Positions 10,562-21,876 of a DNA stretch of 64,000 nucleotides are shown piece after piece. Within the stretch, counting starts at the first letter, position 1. Each line of letters begins with the position of its first letter. This DNA is from Gracilariopsis chorda (lineage: Eukaryota; Rhodophyta; Florideophyceae; Gracilariales; Gracilariaceae). The stretch lies in contig NBIV01000003.1 in assembly GCA_003194525.1 (NCBI GenBank), forward strand, positions 496,001-560,000. The letters are read 5' to 3'. The notes under the pieces were generated by a model, which was not told where the DNA came from, searched no databases, and saw only the letters and a program-made list of their open reading frames with translations. The translations under genes were made by a program, and so were the position numbers.

Positions 10562-13500
10562 TCAGAGATACTGGCTTGCCAACTTCAGATATTTCAGTTC
10601 CTTAAGGCACCCAGATATCTTCGGCGGCATCCCGTCGCTGAAAATAAATCCATCCACCTGAAAAACAAACGTATCTGTCAGCTTGAACTCCAGGCGGACA
10701 TCCTCGCAGGAAAACTTTCGGGTTCGACACAGAACTACCTCGTACATGTTCGCGATCATTGAAGAATATGCCAGTGTCTGATCTATTTCGTATCCAGTAC
10801 CGACAGTAGAGTCGTATTCGCCTTGACTCCACTGTTCGGTCATACTCCACCATCATCTTGAAAGGTGTATACCTGCCCGTCCGAGTTGATAGTTACTTGA
10901 GAGTCAAAAGGTTTGGATGGAAGCTGCCTGTCTGGCGAGAAGGTAGAGCAGGATTACTCTTGGCTAAAGATCGGGACTTCTTGTCCAGACTGTTGTCCAT
11001 TCCCAGAGCAATGGCGAGAGAAGAGTGATCTGACCAAACACCATATATATGTGCTTCTGAGAGGGGATCCATATGCTTACTTGTGATCATCTTACTTGTA
11101 CTGCTTCGTTGCGAATTGCCTGGCGTTGCTAGCTTAACGACGACAACCCTCGGCAGAAGATTTTCGATAACCAGTGGTGTACATAGTTGAACGTCAATGG
11201 ACCCAGAAATCCAATCTTTCATCTGGCTTCTCGTGATAGTTGCAAGATCCACGATAGGGAGAACTGACAAGCAAAAAACTTTGCGTGAATCTGCACCTCG
11301 GCAAGTCAGCAATGGGGCACGCAAAGCTGTTGTTGTCGATCCATCTCCTGACATTTCGTTCCTTTTATCATTGCATCGGAGATCATCAGCCGTTTCATAT
11401 AATGAGGAGAGATTACTTATAGGGTCACTCCAAAGAAATTCATAGCAACGAGCACTGTTTGTCAGTAAGTGATCGTCTAGCCTCCCAGTGGCGTTACTTT
11501 TGTCCATTTCAGAAGCATGTAGGAGGTGCGGACGTATTCGTATAACCTTGAATATGGAATGAATTGGCACTGCCCATGCCTCTCCAGGTTTTATCCGCCC
11601 ATGACAGTCGATAGTTGAGTCAAAGTTTTGGATAGGAGTAACTTTCATTTCGTTCCCAACACTCATTGATTTCCTTATACCTCCAACGTTCACTTCTAGC
11701 AAGCGCCGTGTTCTGTTCACAAGTCGTAAAGCTGAGCAAATACACCCGCAAGGAACTCCGTCTCTCATTGTAACTGCCCATACCAAGGTCATCATAGCTG
11801 GAAGCGACCCAGGACCACTGTTCGAGTTGTCAGTTGTGTCAGGGATAAGCCTCACCAATCGACTTCCAGTCTGTTCGGCTGACAAAGTTAGAGCCTCGTA
11901 GCCACGTAGAGCGAGGATGCAGGACATTGAGAGTTGGCGGTTTATCGCAGGATCAGTTGATGAAGTACCTGTTGCTCCCATTGCGGTCCAAAGCACTTCT
12001 TCTGATGGAGTATCTACTTCGATTTCTCCTCCGTTACCTCGCAAAGAACGTCTTTTTGAATCATACGGCAGCCACATTTGCATCGTGCGCCCTGTCTCGT
12101 TACGAACACAGAACGCTGCTACGCTTAGTCTTCTCGCCGCAGAGGTAGTGGAATGACCGGGGCCCATCGGTGGACCTTGAAGCGGCAGTCCAAAGCTGTC
12201 AAGAGCATCTTCATCTTCCTGTTTCAGTCGTGTTCTCAAGTCCTCAACAGCGTACTTTAATGCTTTAGACACTCTTGCTGCCCCGGACACGGTATTCGGA
12301 GTTACATTAACATCAATGTTCCGTTCAGCTCTCACGTGTATGGCAAGTGATCCAGACCGTCCTTTTGATGATGCAAATTCGAAAGGAAAGGGCTCAATAC
12401 CGGGTTCTCACCATACTTTGTCTTCATTAAACAGATCAAGTGCAAATTCAAAGGCGGCGTTCGTCAACCAGGGAACGTTTGATCGCAAGACTCCATTCCT
12501 TAATCTGGCCTCCATGATAAGGACATACCTCCCAAGCGTCTCGTCCGTAAACATCAGACGACAATGTTGGAGCATGAAATTGACGGAAAGCTTTGAATCT
12601 CCTTCCTCCCCTTTGTCAATCCATTGGTCAAAACGACCTGGTTGCTCCGGTCGTTGCAAAAGCTTGCTGGGTTTCAATCAGACAAGGCGCGAACCCACAG
12701 CCAATATCAAGGAAGCATCGTTCACGTCAATGCGCACAAGGAACGATTCTGCGTTCACTGATAGCGTTGAACCCGGGGCTTTTCGAGGTTTATCACCAGG
12801 GTTCTTGGGAGGGTCATATCCTCTTCCTTCGAACTTCACTGATACATCACAAGAATATAGCATAGGAGTTTCAGACTCCCTTCGATCGATCGAAGTAGAT
12901 GCTGAAGGAGTTGAAGGCTGGGTACTTGTGGAACTGTTCAGCAATTTCTTCGCAGACGGACCATGACTAGACACATTAATCTGCACACCATGGGCTGCGA
13001 CCTCTACCGTGTTTCGGCCGGTGACTGCAGCCCACATTACTTTCGCAATAACATCACCTCTAATAACTAGGGCGCGTCCATCCCCTGGGTACTGATTTGC
13101 CATGAGCCACATCTCAGGTCTGGATATGGTCACGATAAGAAGCCTCCCATTAAATCTCAAGAGAGGAGGTGGAGCAGATGATTTCAGAAATGGGAATCCC
13201 GGTGTAGTAAGGGAACCGAGATCTCGAAAAAGTTCTGGCTCAACAATTATTCTCAGATCAGAAGCGACAACCATAACATTAGCTCGGAAGCCAAAGGGAC
13301 GATCCCATGTTAAGGTAACTGACCGTGCCATGTCTGACGTGGAATCACTTCCAAGGGAGTTCTCGCCATGAGGAGAAACCATTCCAGTTGGTTCTTTCGT
13401 AGGTATTATTAACGTCATTCCATGAGTCTTAGAAAATGGACGAGCATCTTGAAGGGAATGCATGTTAGCACTGACATCTATAGTCATTCTGTAGTCAACG

Positions 13501-16500
13501 CCGTACTCAAAGTAACCAACAAGATCGCAAAGCTCAGAGCGAATCAGTTTCGATAATTCGTCTTGACCGTCTGCTCCAGACATTATGACACCCTCGACTA
13601 GATGCACTTCAAAGAGGACTTTGTAGTTTGGAGGCATTCTGTTCGAGGAGAACATAATTGGTTGCACTGGCTTTCTTGTTGGTAGTATAGGTGTCTTCAG
13701 ACCACGGACAATATCAGTAAACTCTATATCCGGTCGTTCAATGATGTTCTCCGTAAAGGTGAAGTAAAGAATGCTATACTCCGCTTCACAAAGTCTTGCA
13801 GAAACTCCATTGGGAGGGCTTACGCGTACTCTTATGGTTGGTAGCCATTTACCTGGATCATATTCTCTTTCTTCCTGACCATCTTTGAGAACTGGAATAC
13901 CCTCCGCATTCAGTATTACTTCAGGGACTCTCCTCCGTCTCCAGGTATCCAGCTTGGCCACGATCGTTATACCTCTCGAAAACGGAAGTATATCCGTTAT
14001 TGGACAATCGGGCGTAATCTGCTTCAAGGTGGGCTCAGTTCCACCTTCAGTCAGAGCTCTTCCTTCACCTTCAGCCGGGGGTTGGTAAAGAATGTGTGCA
14101 TCAACGCCTTCGGCTTTGAATTCAAAGCCAACTCGATAACCTGGTGTAGGCAAATCCCCTTTGGTGATAGATGATTTAGAGACAACAAAACGGAGGGCCT
14201 CATATGGACTCTGTGAGTGCCTAGGCATTACTATGTCCACGTCCTCGGTGATAATGCGTACTCGAACACGACCATCAGAACTTGGAGCAATCGGAAATCT
14301 TCTCCAACTTCTGAGTCAAATACTTCTGCAATGCCACCTTTCATTTCCCGAACAGGCCTTAGGCTTTCTCTGAGTACATCAAAGTACTTCTTGAGAATTA
14401 CTACAAACCTGTGCAAGTACACAATTCGAATGTTTCGCAGACGTGCTTCGAGCCATATATCATAGTGGTTCGAGTTTGGAACTTTCAAAGACCATCCGTC
14501 TGGGGTTTGCGCATTTCGCTCGGGAGATAAGGTATTTCTTCGGCTATATCGAATAGTCTCAGAATAGGCGTCGAAAGCTGAGATAAGGTCACGAATACCA
14601 AATCCACTGACCTCCCCAGAGGCTTCAACTGCTCCATTTGCGTATTGTACAAGATCCGTTCGGCAGTCAGATACGTCAAAGCATGCGATAGCGCCTTCGG
14701 CAGTAAATAACGTGATCACAAGGTCATCGAGTTTAGCATTCACACTCAGTTTCCCAAGATCCGCAAACGCTTGTTTCGATATTTCCATTCCCCTTCCAGC
14801 TTGGTCTCGAAGTACTCTTGCGGCATCTGATGTTGTCATACCTAATGCGGCAAATGGATCAGAGTATTCGCTGTCTCGTTGTTCTTTCTGAGAATCTTCT
14901 GGCTCATTTTCATTAGCATCAGTTATGTCGTGTGGGTAAGATTCCAGTATGGCACACAAGGGACCACTGTGATCGGATGATACAGAAGTTGTTGAATTTG
15001 GGGTTTCTGCATTCAAGAGTTCAGTTTGTACTGCGCTGTGATCCTCAGGAAGAGCGTTCAACTGCGGGATGGAGGTTTCAGATAGAACTGTGCTTGTGTG
15101 GCCTTTGCTTGCTAACGCTGTGAAATCTCCAGCCCATGGAACTCTTTGATACATGATTCTGAGATTCTTACGAAGGTCAATGACTTCAAATGTACCTAAA
15201 AGCGCCTCCAACAGTAAACCTGATCGGGCCTCATTTAAATCCCTAGTCTTAGCTCCCTGAATTCCAAATTAGATACTGGGGACGGGGCAGTTGGATATCC
15301 ACCTTCTTTGGGTTCGATGGATCCTCGTCCTAACAGAAAGCCCATGCGGAAGTTTGGGACAACAGCCTCCTGTGAAGTATATTGCTGCTCGAGGGTGCTG
15401 CTTGATGTATTTTCGGTGGGATGAAGCACGTGCTTAGGTTCAGTTCCATGCCCTTCAGCTCCATTTGGATTATCATCATTCGTTGAAATACAGGGCGGTC
15501 TGGAACGTGAAATTCTATTGTTTTCCTCGGCTTCCACTTTCGGATGATCAAAACTCATCGACGCTCTTGCTGTGGCGTTTCCAGAGATGCTTTCCGATGG
15601 AGCATCTTCGCCACCAGTGTCAACAGCCGAAGCAGGCGTTTTGCTACCACGGGAAAAGAATGACCAAATCCTTGACGTTGTTGTCGTATTCGGAACCAAA
15701 GCGTCTAAAGACTCATACAGTTCCGTGTCGGCGATATCACGGAACATAACAACTTGTCGTAGGAAAGTCACTTCTCCAGCTCGAGAAGCTCCGCTGCTTC
15801 TTCGCCTGGTTCTGGAGCTCCACTCCTTCTGGCACGCACGACGGCATTTCGCACTCTGCAATATCTTTCTCTGCATTCTCGAAACTCCCGCATTCCTTCT
15901 GCATTGAATCGTAATGCCGCTTCTCTTCTCTCCTGAAAGCGGGGTAGCAACCTGTCCAAAGCCGATAACCATCGCCTTTTTGCCGTCTGCGGTCGAACCT
16001 TGCGGTCAATATCAGATAGATACATGATAGTTGAAAGCAAAGTGTGATATTGAAAGTAGTCCAGAACAAGCTTGGCGTCAGGAAAATGTAAGTCCATTTG
16101 AACCCTTGGCACGTCTCTGAGTTCACATAAGCTGTCATCAGTTCCAGCGAGAGCTGAAGCAATCGCAGAACTTTTGGTAAGCGCTATTCTTAGTTCGCCA
16201 TCCATTGGCCGTATTGCGTGTCGAGATGCGCTATGAACAAAACCTGACCATTTGCCTCTTTCCCTTTCAACATCTTATCTAAGAATCCATTCCCTTAAGT
16301 CATTATTTGAGTTTCCAGGCTCCCAATTCAAAACCAATCCTTTCATATGTACAAATTTGTGCACAACAGGAGAGATTGGGCTCTCTATAAAGACTGGAAG
16401 CCATTTAGAATTCGTAGAGCACGCTCGTAATGAATTGAAGAGGACAGCTCCTGTTCTACATCTTCGCAAACCTGTAGAGAATCGGAGGTTTCCAAACTGT

Positions 16501-16960
16501 CGTGAATAGCTTCCAAAGATCGGCCTTCTAAGAGGCTGGTTTCATCTCCAGATTCATCATTAGACTGAACTGTTCCCGCGGCATCATTCGAGGGAGTGCT
16601 GCTCCTTGTACTGCTTGCAGAATGGCCGATACTTTGTGAAATTCGTGAGACTTGGGCATGATGCGGATGGGGAAGTGAAGGAGTCTTCGGTAATGCAGCC
16701 TCGGCACCATGAAAAGATTGTGCTGCAACCTCCAACATATGTTCTGCAGCAATAGAAACAGCGGCACTGAACGACAAGTTGGCTTTCGTGATGTGGTTGC
16801 CAAAGCGCAGTACCTCAGCGTTGAATGCGGTGTCCTTGTAAAAGCGCAGCACAGCTGCGTATTGTGCAATGAAGACACCTGATGAGGCGAAGTTTTGAGT
16901 TGGGAAATAGGATGCAGATGAAGAAAGATCACCAAGCTCGTGATTTAGCCAGGCAGATAG
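10562..16960 (-). pseudogene. VPS13-like bridge lipid-transfer protein, captured middle segment
   Basis: Long minus-strand frames together resemble the middle of a VPS13 protein. An RPQTAKRRWLSALD block (about 16000) matches the RP..WW helix of the N-terminal repeat region. LELEK..LSYDK then FRDIADTELYE (about 15740) follow. KVW then EPGIEPFPFEF (about 12400) matches the WEPLIEPW block, and a VAB-like stretch follows. RIRLYCRYWIRNRS (about 10800) matches the start of the SHR-BD region. Neither the N-terminal chorein domain nor the C-terminal ATG2_C/PH part is seen. In-frame stops lie at 15768-15770, 12678-12680, 12408-12410 (all TGA) and 10893-10895 (TAA). The frame shifts near 15770, 15250 and 14280. 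VPS13 moves phospholipid between membranes. Here it is cargo between transposase and Myb-like gene, decayed but not badly. Confidence 0.72.
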
Positions 16961-16988
16961 GTCGATATATCGGTGTGTCCTTATGTAG

Positions 16989-18131
16989 TCATATATTGCA
17001 GTACAACTCAAACTCTGGTGCCTCACAATCAAAATACCGGCTAACCTGTCCTCCTTTTTCAATACAGGTCTTGAAGTTCAGCAGCAATGCGGACGCGATA
17101 TACAAAAGAGCGACCGGAAATCGGCGAACGCAAAGCAGACGTGAGAAACCGTTTCGAACCCACATTTGTTTTAGGTCTTTGTAGTTCCATTCCACTGCAG
17201 TTCGAATTGCATTCATTGAACAGTTGTACTCAAGCTGTATGGCAGTAGCGCAACTTCTCTGAAAAGAAGTCTGTAACCATGGTCGCAGCACGTACGCAGG
17301 ATCCCCATAAATATATTACTGCAATCCATTCACAATCATACACCTTTCCATAACGGCTTCGATCCCGCTTCTTCTCAGGAGTGTAAGATCGTGTCGGCGT
17401 CCCACTTCAGGGCCAAAAATATGAAAAATCAGGCCATCAGGGGTAGAAATGGTCTGATACTTCAAACAATACTGCCGCGTGTGCCCAGAAAAACAAGATC
17501 TTTGGTTGCTCCCCTCTCCTCCTGGACGACATATACTTACCTTTGTGCAGTCAATGAACCCTACAAATTTTTCTAGAGGGGCTCCACGTCTTTGAATTGC
17601 GTCTGCGTAAATTGCCGCACAAGATGTCAGAAGCTGTTACTGCAAAGTGGTTACCAGTCTACCTTTTAGGTTCACAAATCGCTCAACTGCTTCCCAGAAT
17701 ACTTCACTAATGTGTGTGAATCTCATCCCAAATATTAACTCCATATCATACCATGTATGAGCAGAAGACAATCGTTTCAAGACAATACAGCAGGCTGTAA
17801 TTGAGTCACAATAGTAGCGATTGCGATGTGTATGACGCAGATCCCACCCAATAACCACAGAAATTCTACCAATATCGTTACGGCGAAATCTGTAGTCATG
17901 TAGACACTGTTCGTCAGAGAAGATGTTAAGGTTGAAATTGTGATTTCGAATGCGGTAGCGTCGAAGTTCAAGGTTTTGAAGATCATATTTTGCAACTTGC
18001 ACTCGACGCCAAAGTGCTAGCATCAACAATGGTTCGGCTTCAGAATTAAGAGCTAGTTGAAACAGCGTTTTGCGCCGTAAAAAACGAGAACGAGCACGCC
18101 TAATTGAGTAGTCTTCTTGGCGGACCATCAT
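16989..18131 (-). pseudogene. PIF/Harbinger DDE transposase
   Basis: From ATG 18131 one frame of about 380 codons runs to 16989, interrupted only by two TAA codons (17637-17639 and 17316-17318), each preceded by TTGCAG. Family motifs are clear: KFVGFIDCTK (first Asp), PDGLIFHIFGPEVGRRHD, YGDPAYVLRPW (second Asp) and AVEWNYKDLK (Glu), with a normal C-terminal block ending YFDCEAPEFELY. The catalytic DDE triad is therefore present. It lies just inside the right TIR and converges on the VPS13-like segment. The two stops make it a likely recent pseudogene. Confidence 0.88.
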
Positions 18132-18298
18132 GTAAAAGTGCAATGGAATCTTGGCTCATGTTCCAAACTGGGTGGTCTGTGGACAACCGCATGATGCGTA
18201 TTCTACGAACTATACCATAAGTTATTTTGCGTAAGGTGCAAACACAATGTTTCGTTCCGCAAAATCTCGTAGCGTTCGTGTAAGTCGTGGCTACGAGA

Positions 18299-18331
18299 TT
18301 TGATACGAGATTTTCTACGGCGTTAATCCTC
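18299..18331 (-). repeat. Right terminal inverted repeat of the Harbinger element
   Basis: Reverse complement of the left end (9302-9334) at most positions. Further CTACGAGATTT-type motifs lie just inside (18240-18310). Confidence 0.85.
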
Positions 18332-18449
18332 TAGAGTATCAGGGTTATCCTTATGACAAAGCTTATCGAGTGAATTCGTGCTTGGAGTTTTACTCGACGC
18401 GCCGTTCAACTTCTCCCCTTGGATATGCTTATCTGAACTATCCGGGATC

Positions 18450-20416
18450 ATGATCTGGGCCTCTTTCCTTTGGTTTGTTTTTGCCGTTGCGTCCACCACC
18501 TCTGCTACCCCGCCACGTGATTGCCACGTCGCCATCGTCGGTGCCGGCATCGGCGGAGTGTACACCGCGTGGCGCTTAGCAGTCGACTCACGTGCAATAT
18601 CTGCCCGTCACATCTGTATCTTTGAGGCCAAATCGCGCCCTGGCGGTCGTATTCTCTCCGTGAGAGATGTAGTGCCAGCTTTCGAGAACTACACCGTCGA
18701 TTTGGGAGCCTATCGGTATGTCTCGCCATCATCTTACTGTCCCCCCGCCACGTACATTAACCTTACATGAAGCGCTACTGAATTTATTGACGAGATAGCT
18801 TCCACCGCACAGGTCATCCGCTTACTCGTTTCGTCGTTGAAGATATTCTCCGTCTCCCTGTCCGTTGTTACACCGATCTGTTTTCGAGGAAGGCCAAGAA
18901 TGACTGCGATCCTGAAACGCAACAGCTAGTTACCGCAAGGGGCCGCAGCTTCGGCTACACCCCCGATGGTGCTTCTGCAGAGACCCTGCTTTCAAACTAC
19001 TCGTCGGAGGTGCCATATGTGATCCCGTTGGAGGGGCAGTGGGGCCCTACGCGTCCTCGTAGCGCACCTCGTTCTCCGTACGATCTTCTTTTCCCACCAT
19101 CCTCCATTCTTCCGGAGATCGAGTCCGTCTGGGCCGAAATCGATTCCGAGACCTCTTACCCTGCAGCCATGCGTCGTGCCGACGCCGCTATACGCCTGCT
19201 AAGCAACGGTAGCTATCGCGGTGCATCATACTGGGATGTCGCGCTGAGCACTGCAGCAGCGACCGAGGGCTACGACCCTGAGGAAATCGCGTTGTATCTT
19301 GGAGTGGACGTGTCAGTTGTGGAGGGGTATGTTATACGACATAGCGTCGCCGAGCTCTCGCAGCTCGAGCTTCGCGACAGAGCTGCTTCAAAGCGACGCA
19401 TGTCGGGTGCAAGCGGTTACGTTGTGCCTGTGGAAACGCGCGACGGTCGAACTCGCCGCGTCGGGATGAGCACTGTTGTCCGCGAGCTGCTGCGAGCGTG
19501 CGAGGTCGCTGGTGTGCGTGTGTTCTTTGGGTCGAAGATTGTATCGCTATCACGTCTCCGTAGAAATCGACAGGTACTCAAACTGCGACTCGAGAACGGT
19601 CGTACGGTTGTAGCTCGAAACGTGGTTTTGAACGTCGGCAAGCCTGATCTTATTGCGATGGGCGTGAACTCAGAGCCGCTCCGGAGTGGCGGAGAGGTGT
19701 TCCGTCGTGCCGTAGATCATACTACGGTATCTGGCCTCGCGAAGATGTATTGCTTCTGGGAAGACGCTTGGTGGGTGACCAAGCTGAATCGTTCCGAGGG
19801 ACGTTTCAAAGCCACGGGGGAATTGGTGCAGTCGGGGAGATACCATGACGGTGATGTGACTTGTGGCGACGCGAACAATCTGAAGGACTGTCGTGGCGCT
19901 CTTCTCGTCTCGTATGTGCAGGGTGACTCGTACATGGTAGGATCAGGACTGTTCCCGCACAAGTTCAATTCGGCGCCCTACTCGCCGTTGTCGAACTCTG
20001 ACAACGTGCATACGCTAGTTCCTGGGAACATGACAGCGTCTGAGAGACTCCTTTTCGACGACATTCATGTGCAGCTCCGGCGGGTGCATCAAGCTCCATT
20101 GGCTGCTGCTGGGCTTGGAGCGGATGCGATAAAAGAGGCTGCTGGTTGCGTGTATGCGGATTGGCGCGACGTAGGCACGCATGAATTCATTGGCACCGGG
20201 CTGGCGGGGGTGAACGTGTATCGGCGCTACAGTCGGCCTGTGCGGGATCTGAACGTGTCGCTGGTGAACGAAGCGTGGGGAGAGGTTGCGGGATGGGCCG
20301 AGTCTTCGCTTCGCAGTGCGGAACGTGCTCTGTTCCACCAATACGGACTCGGGCGTCCGTCGTGGATGGACGAGCCATTCCACACGTCGGTCATTCGCAA
20401 ATTCAATCGTGGCTGA
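18450..20416 (+). CDS. Secreted-type FAD-dependent amine/L-amino-acid oxidase-like protein
   Basis: Two exons, 18450-18715 and 18799-20416, give 627 aa. ATG 18450 opens a hydrophobic signal-peptide-like start (MIWASFLWFVFAVASTTSA). The dinucleotide-binding motif VAIVGAGIGGVYTAWRL follows at about residues 27-43, then FEAKSRPGGRI. Splicing yields DLGAYRFHRTGHPLTRF, the conserved substrate-side block of flavin amine oxidases. The C-terminal FAD block reads EAWGEVAGWAESSL. The family oxidises amines or amino acids to give an aldehyde or keto acid plus hydrogen peroxide. The substrate cannot be told from sequence. The signal peptide suggests export or the endomembrane lumen. The 5' end lies only about 118 bp from the Harbinger TIR, so the transposon borders its promoter. 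Splice sites are read from sequence; the family assignment is from motifs. Confidence 0.85.
18716..18798 (+). other. Spliceosomal intron (83 bp)
   Basis: Donor GTATGT and acceptor GATAG. Removal joins the open frames at Y-R-F and restores the family motif GAYRFHRTGHPL. Without splicing the frame stops within about 55 bases. Confidence 0.85.
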
Positions 20417-21021
20417 GATGATCTGAATCAGATCTCTGCGTCGCTGCATTCTCGTTGGTTGACATTTGATTGGAAACGGAACAGTTCTTCGCTGTTTGCA
20501 AAACTGAAAAAGGAAATCATTTCAAGTAAATACGAATTTCACAATGAATGTACTAATTACCGTAACTTGTGCCACCGGGGATCACGCCTGCCACGAATTG
20601 ATCCAATCAGCCACACCCCCAGGTCCGGAAACGACGGGTCCTGTCTGTGGTCAGATCATTGCCCTCCTCCACATAGATATCTCAAAATTTTCGCCTTTGA
20701 TAGAGTTACAAGCTGTGCTCTTGACCGCGAGATGAATGCGCGCTGCAGCTCCGGCGAGATTGTGCAACGAGTCTGCGCAAGCTACCAAACCCCCTTAGCC
20801 TCCCAACTCAGTCTTCCGCATCACCTCCACAAGTTACCCAGTCCACAATTTATCTCTCTACTCACCAATTCTTTCCACATATATTCGTAGTCGTCGCCTT
20901 GTACGTTACGATTGTTGAGGCTGCCAGTTCGACGGTCACTTGTATCCGCACAACTTGATCATTAGTCGAAAGGCTTCTGACTCGGATAGTTGTTAACGTT
21001 AGCATTTCAGTTCAATAGAAC
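20417..21021 (+). promoter_or_regulatory. Intergenic region upstream of the coiled-coil gene
   Basis: 605 bp between the oxidase stop and ATG 21022. ORFs here are short and lack features. A pyrimidine-rich stretch and TATATTCG (about 20879) lie 140 bp before the start and could be core promoter. No specific site is recognised. Confidence 0.3.
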
Positions 21022-21876
21022 ATGGTCACCAAAGTGGAAACCGTGAGTATCTTGGAACCAACGCAGGACCTCGAAAACAACCCCTCAACCCCGAGTTCAG
21101 TTTCTGGCTCTACGAAGAGGAAAAAGAAGAGAAGGAATGGACAAAGCGGCAATACTCCTGACCTTTCATCCGGGTCTGCCTCACCTGCGCCTTCGGAAGC
21201 GCCCTCCCAAGAAGACCTGGTCCACTCGGAGACCCCCGCCCGCACCATGGAACAATGGAAGCACCGAGCTCAAAGCCTGCGCTCCTCACTAAACCAAGTG
21301 CAAAACGAGAATCGTGTTCTTTCTACTGACCTCAAGGCAGCAGTCGCCAGAGCCAATGATGCTGAGCAGGCTGAAGCTGCAGTCAATAAGGGTTTGCTGA
21401 GCGCTCGGTCTGTTATCAGTCAACGAGATCGTTCAATCGCTGAACTTAACGCGATGGTTTCCAATCAGCGAGCGGACTTGCGTCGGCTTGAAGACGAAAA
21501 GAAGAAACTGGATCGGAGATTAATTCTGCTTAAGACGGTAAGCGCAAATCTCCAAGAAGCCCGGGAAGGAAGGGATGCAGCGGAAAAGCGACTAGAGGAA
21601 TCCAATTCCAATGCTTCTCAACTTAGAAAGAAAGTTGCAAAGGCTGAGGAAAGAATTGAGGCACTCAACAAACATGTTGAAGCTTTGGATATGACAAAGA
21701 AGCAAGTGGAAAAACTGCATTGCCAGATCCACGACTTGCATGATGAAAAGGAACTGTCTGAGCAAAAGGCCACGAGGAATGTAGTTCTTGCAGCCAGTGC
21801 AGGCGCAGTCGGCGGTGCAGTGGTTACCCTAGCGCTATCTCTGTTAAGTCGCCCAAATGATGAGAAAGATCAGTAG
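21022..21876 (+). CDS. Tail-anchored coiled-coil protein, family not recognised
   Basis: 284 aa from ATG 21022, single exon. Residues 1-70 are polar and Ser/Pro-rich with a basic cluster KRKKKRR near residue 32. Residues about 74-250 are a continuous charged coiled coil. Residues about 253-275 are hydrophobic and Ala/Gly/Leu-rich (VVLAASAGAVGGAVVTLAL), followed by a short charged tail. One membrane segment at the very C-terminus behind a long coil is the layout of tail-anchored organelle or vesicle tethers such as golgins and mitochondrial outer-membrane factors. I do not recognise the family and infer no specific role. It lies between the oxidase and a long gap before the bZIP gene, all on the same strand. 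Confidence 0.75.
   Translation: MVTKVETVSILEPTQDLENNPSTPSSVSGSTKRKKKRRNGQSGNTPDLSSGSASPAPSEAPSQEDLVHSETPARTMEQWKHRAQSLRSSLNQVQNENRVLSTDLKAAVARANDAEQAEAAVNKGLLSARSVISQRDRSIAELNAMVSNQRADLRRLEDEKKKLDRRLILLKTVSANLQEAREGRDAAEKRLEESNSNASQLRKKVAKAEERIEALNKHVEALDMTKKQVEKLHCQIHDLHDEKELSEQKATRNVVLAASAGAVGGAVVTLALSLLSRPNDEKDQ

Larger units (their letters stand above)
9302..18331. mobile_element. PIF/Harbinger-type DNA transposon carrying a VPS13-like gene segment
   Basis: The outer ends are inverted repeats. GAGGATTTACGCCGTA begins at 9302, and the reverse complement of the right end reads GAGGATTAACGCCGTA from 18331. Similarity continues for about 33 bp (AAAWTCTCGTA). Inside the ends, further TACGAGAWTT motifs repeat on both sides as likely transposase sites. 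TA flanks each end (9300-9301, 18332-18333); PIF/Harbinger usually duplicates 3 bp, so the target site is short by one. Contents: Myb-like ORF (+), VPS13-like segment (-) and DDE transposase (-). Transposase and Myb-like genes both point inwards, leaving the VPS13 segment between their 3' ends. The transposase has stops, so this copy is probably not autonomous now. Confidence 0.82.

Noticed and set aside
19332-20449. Several minus-strand ORFs opposite the amine oxidase
   Set aside because: Shadows of the GC-rich coding frame, with Arg-rich composition and no motifs.
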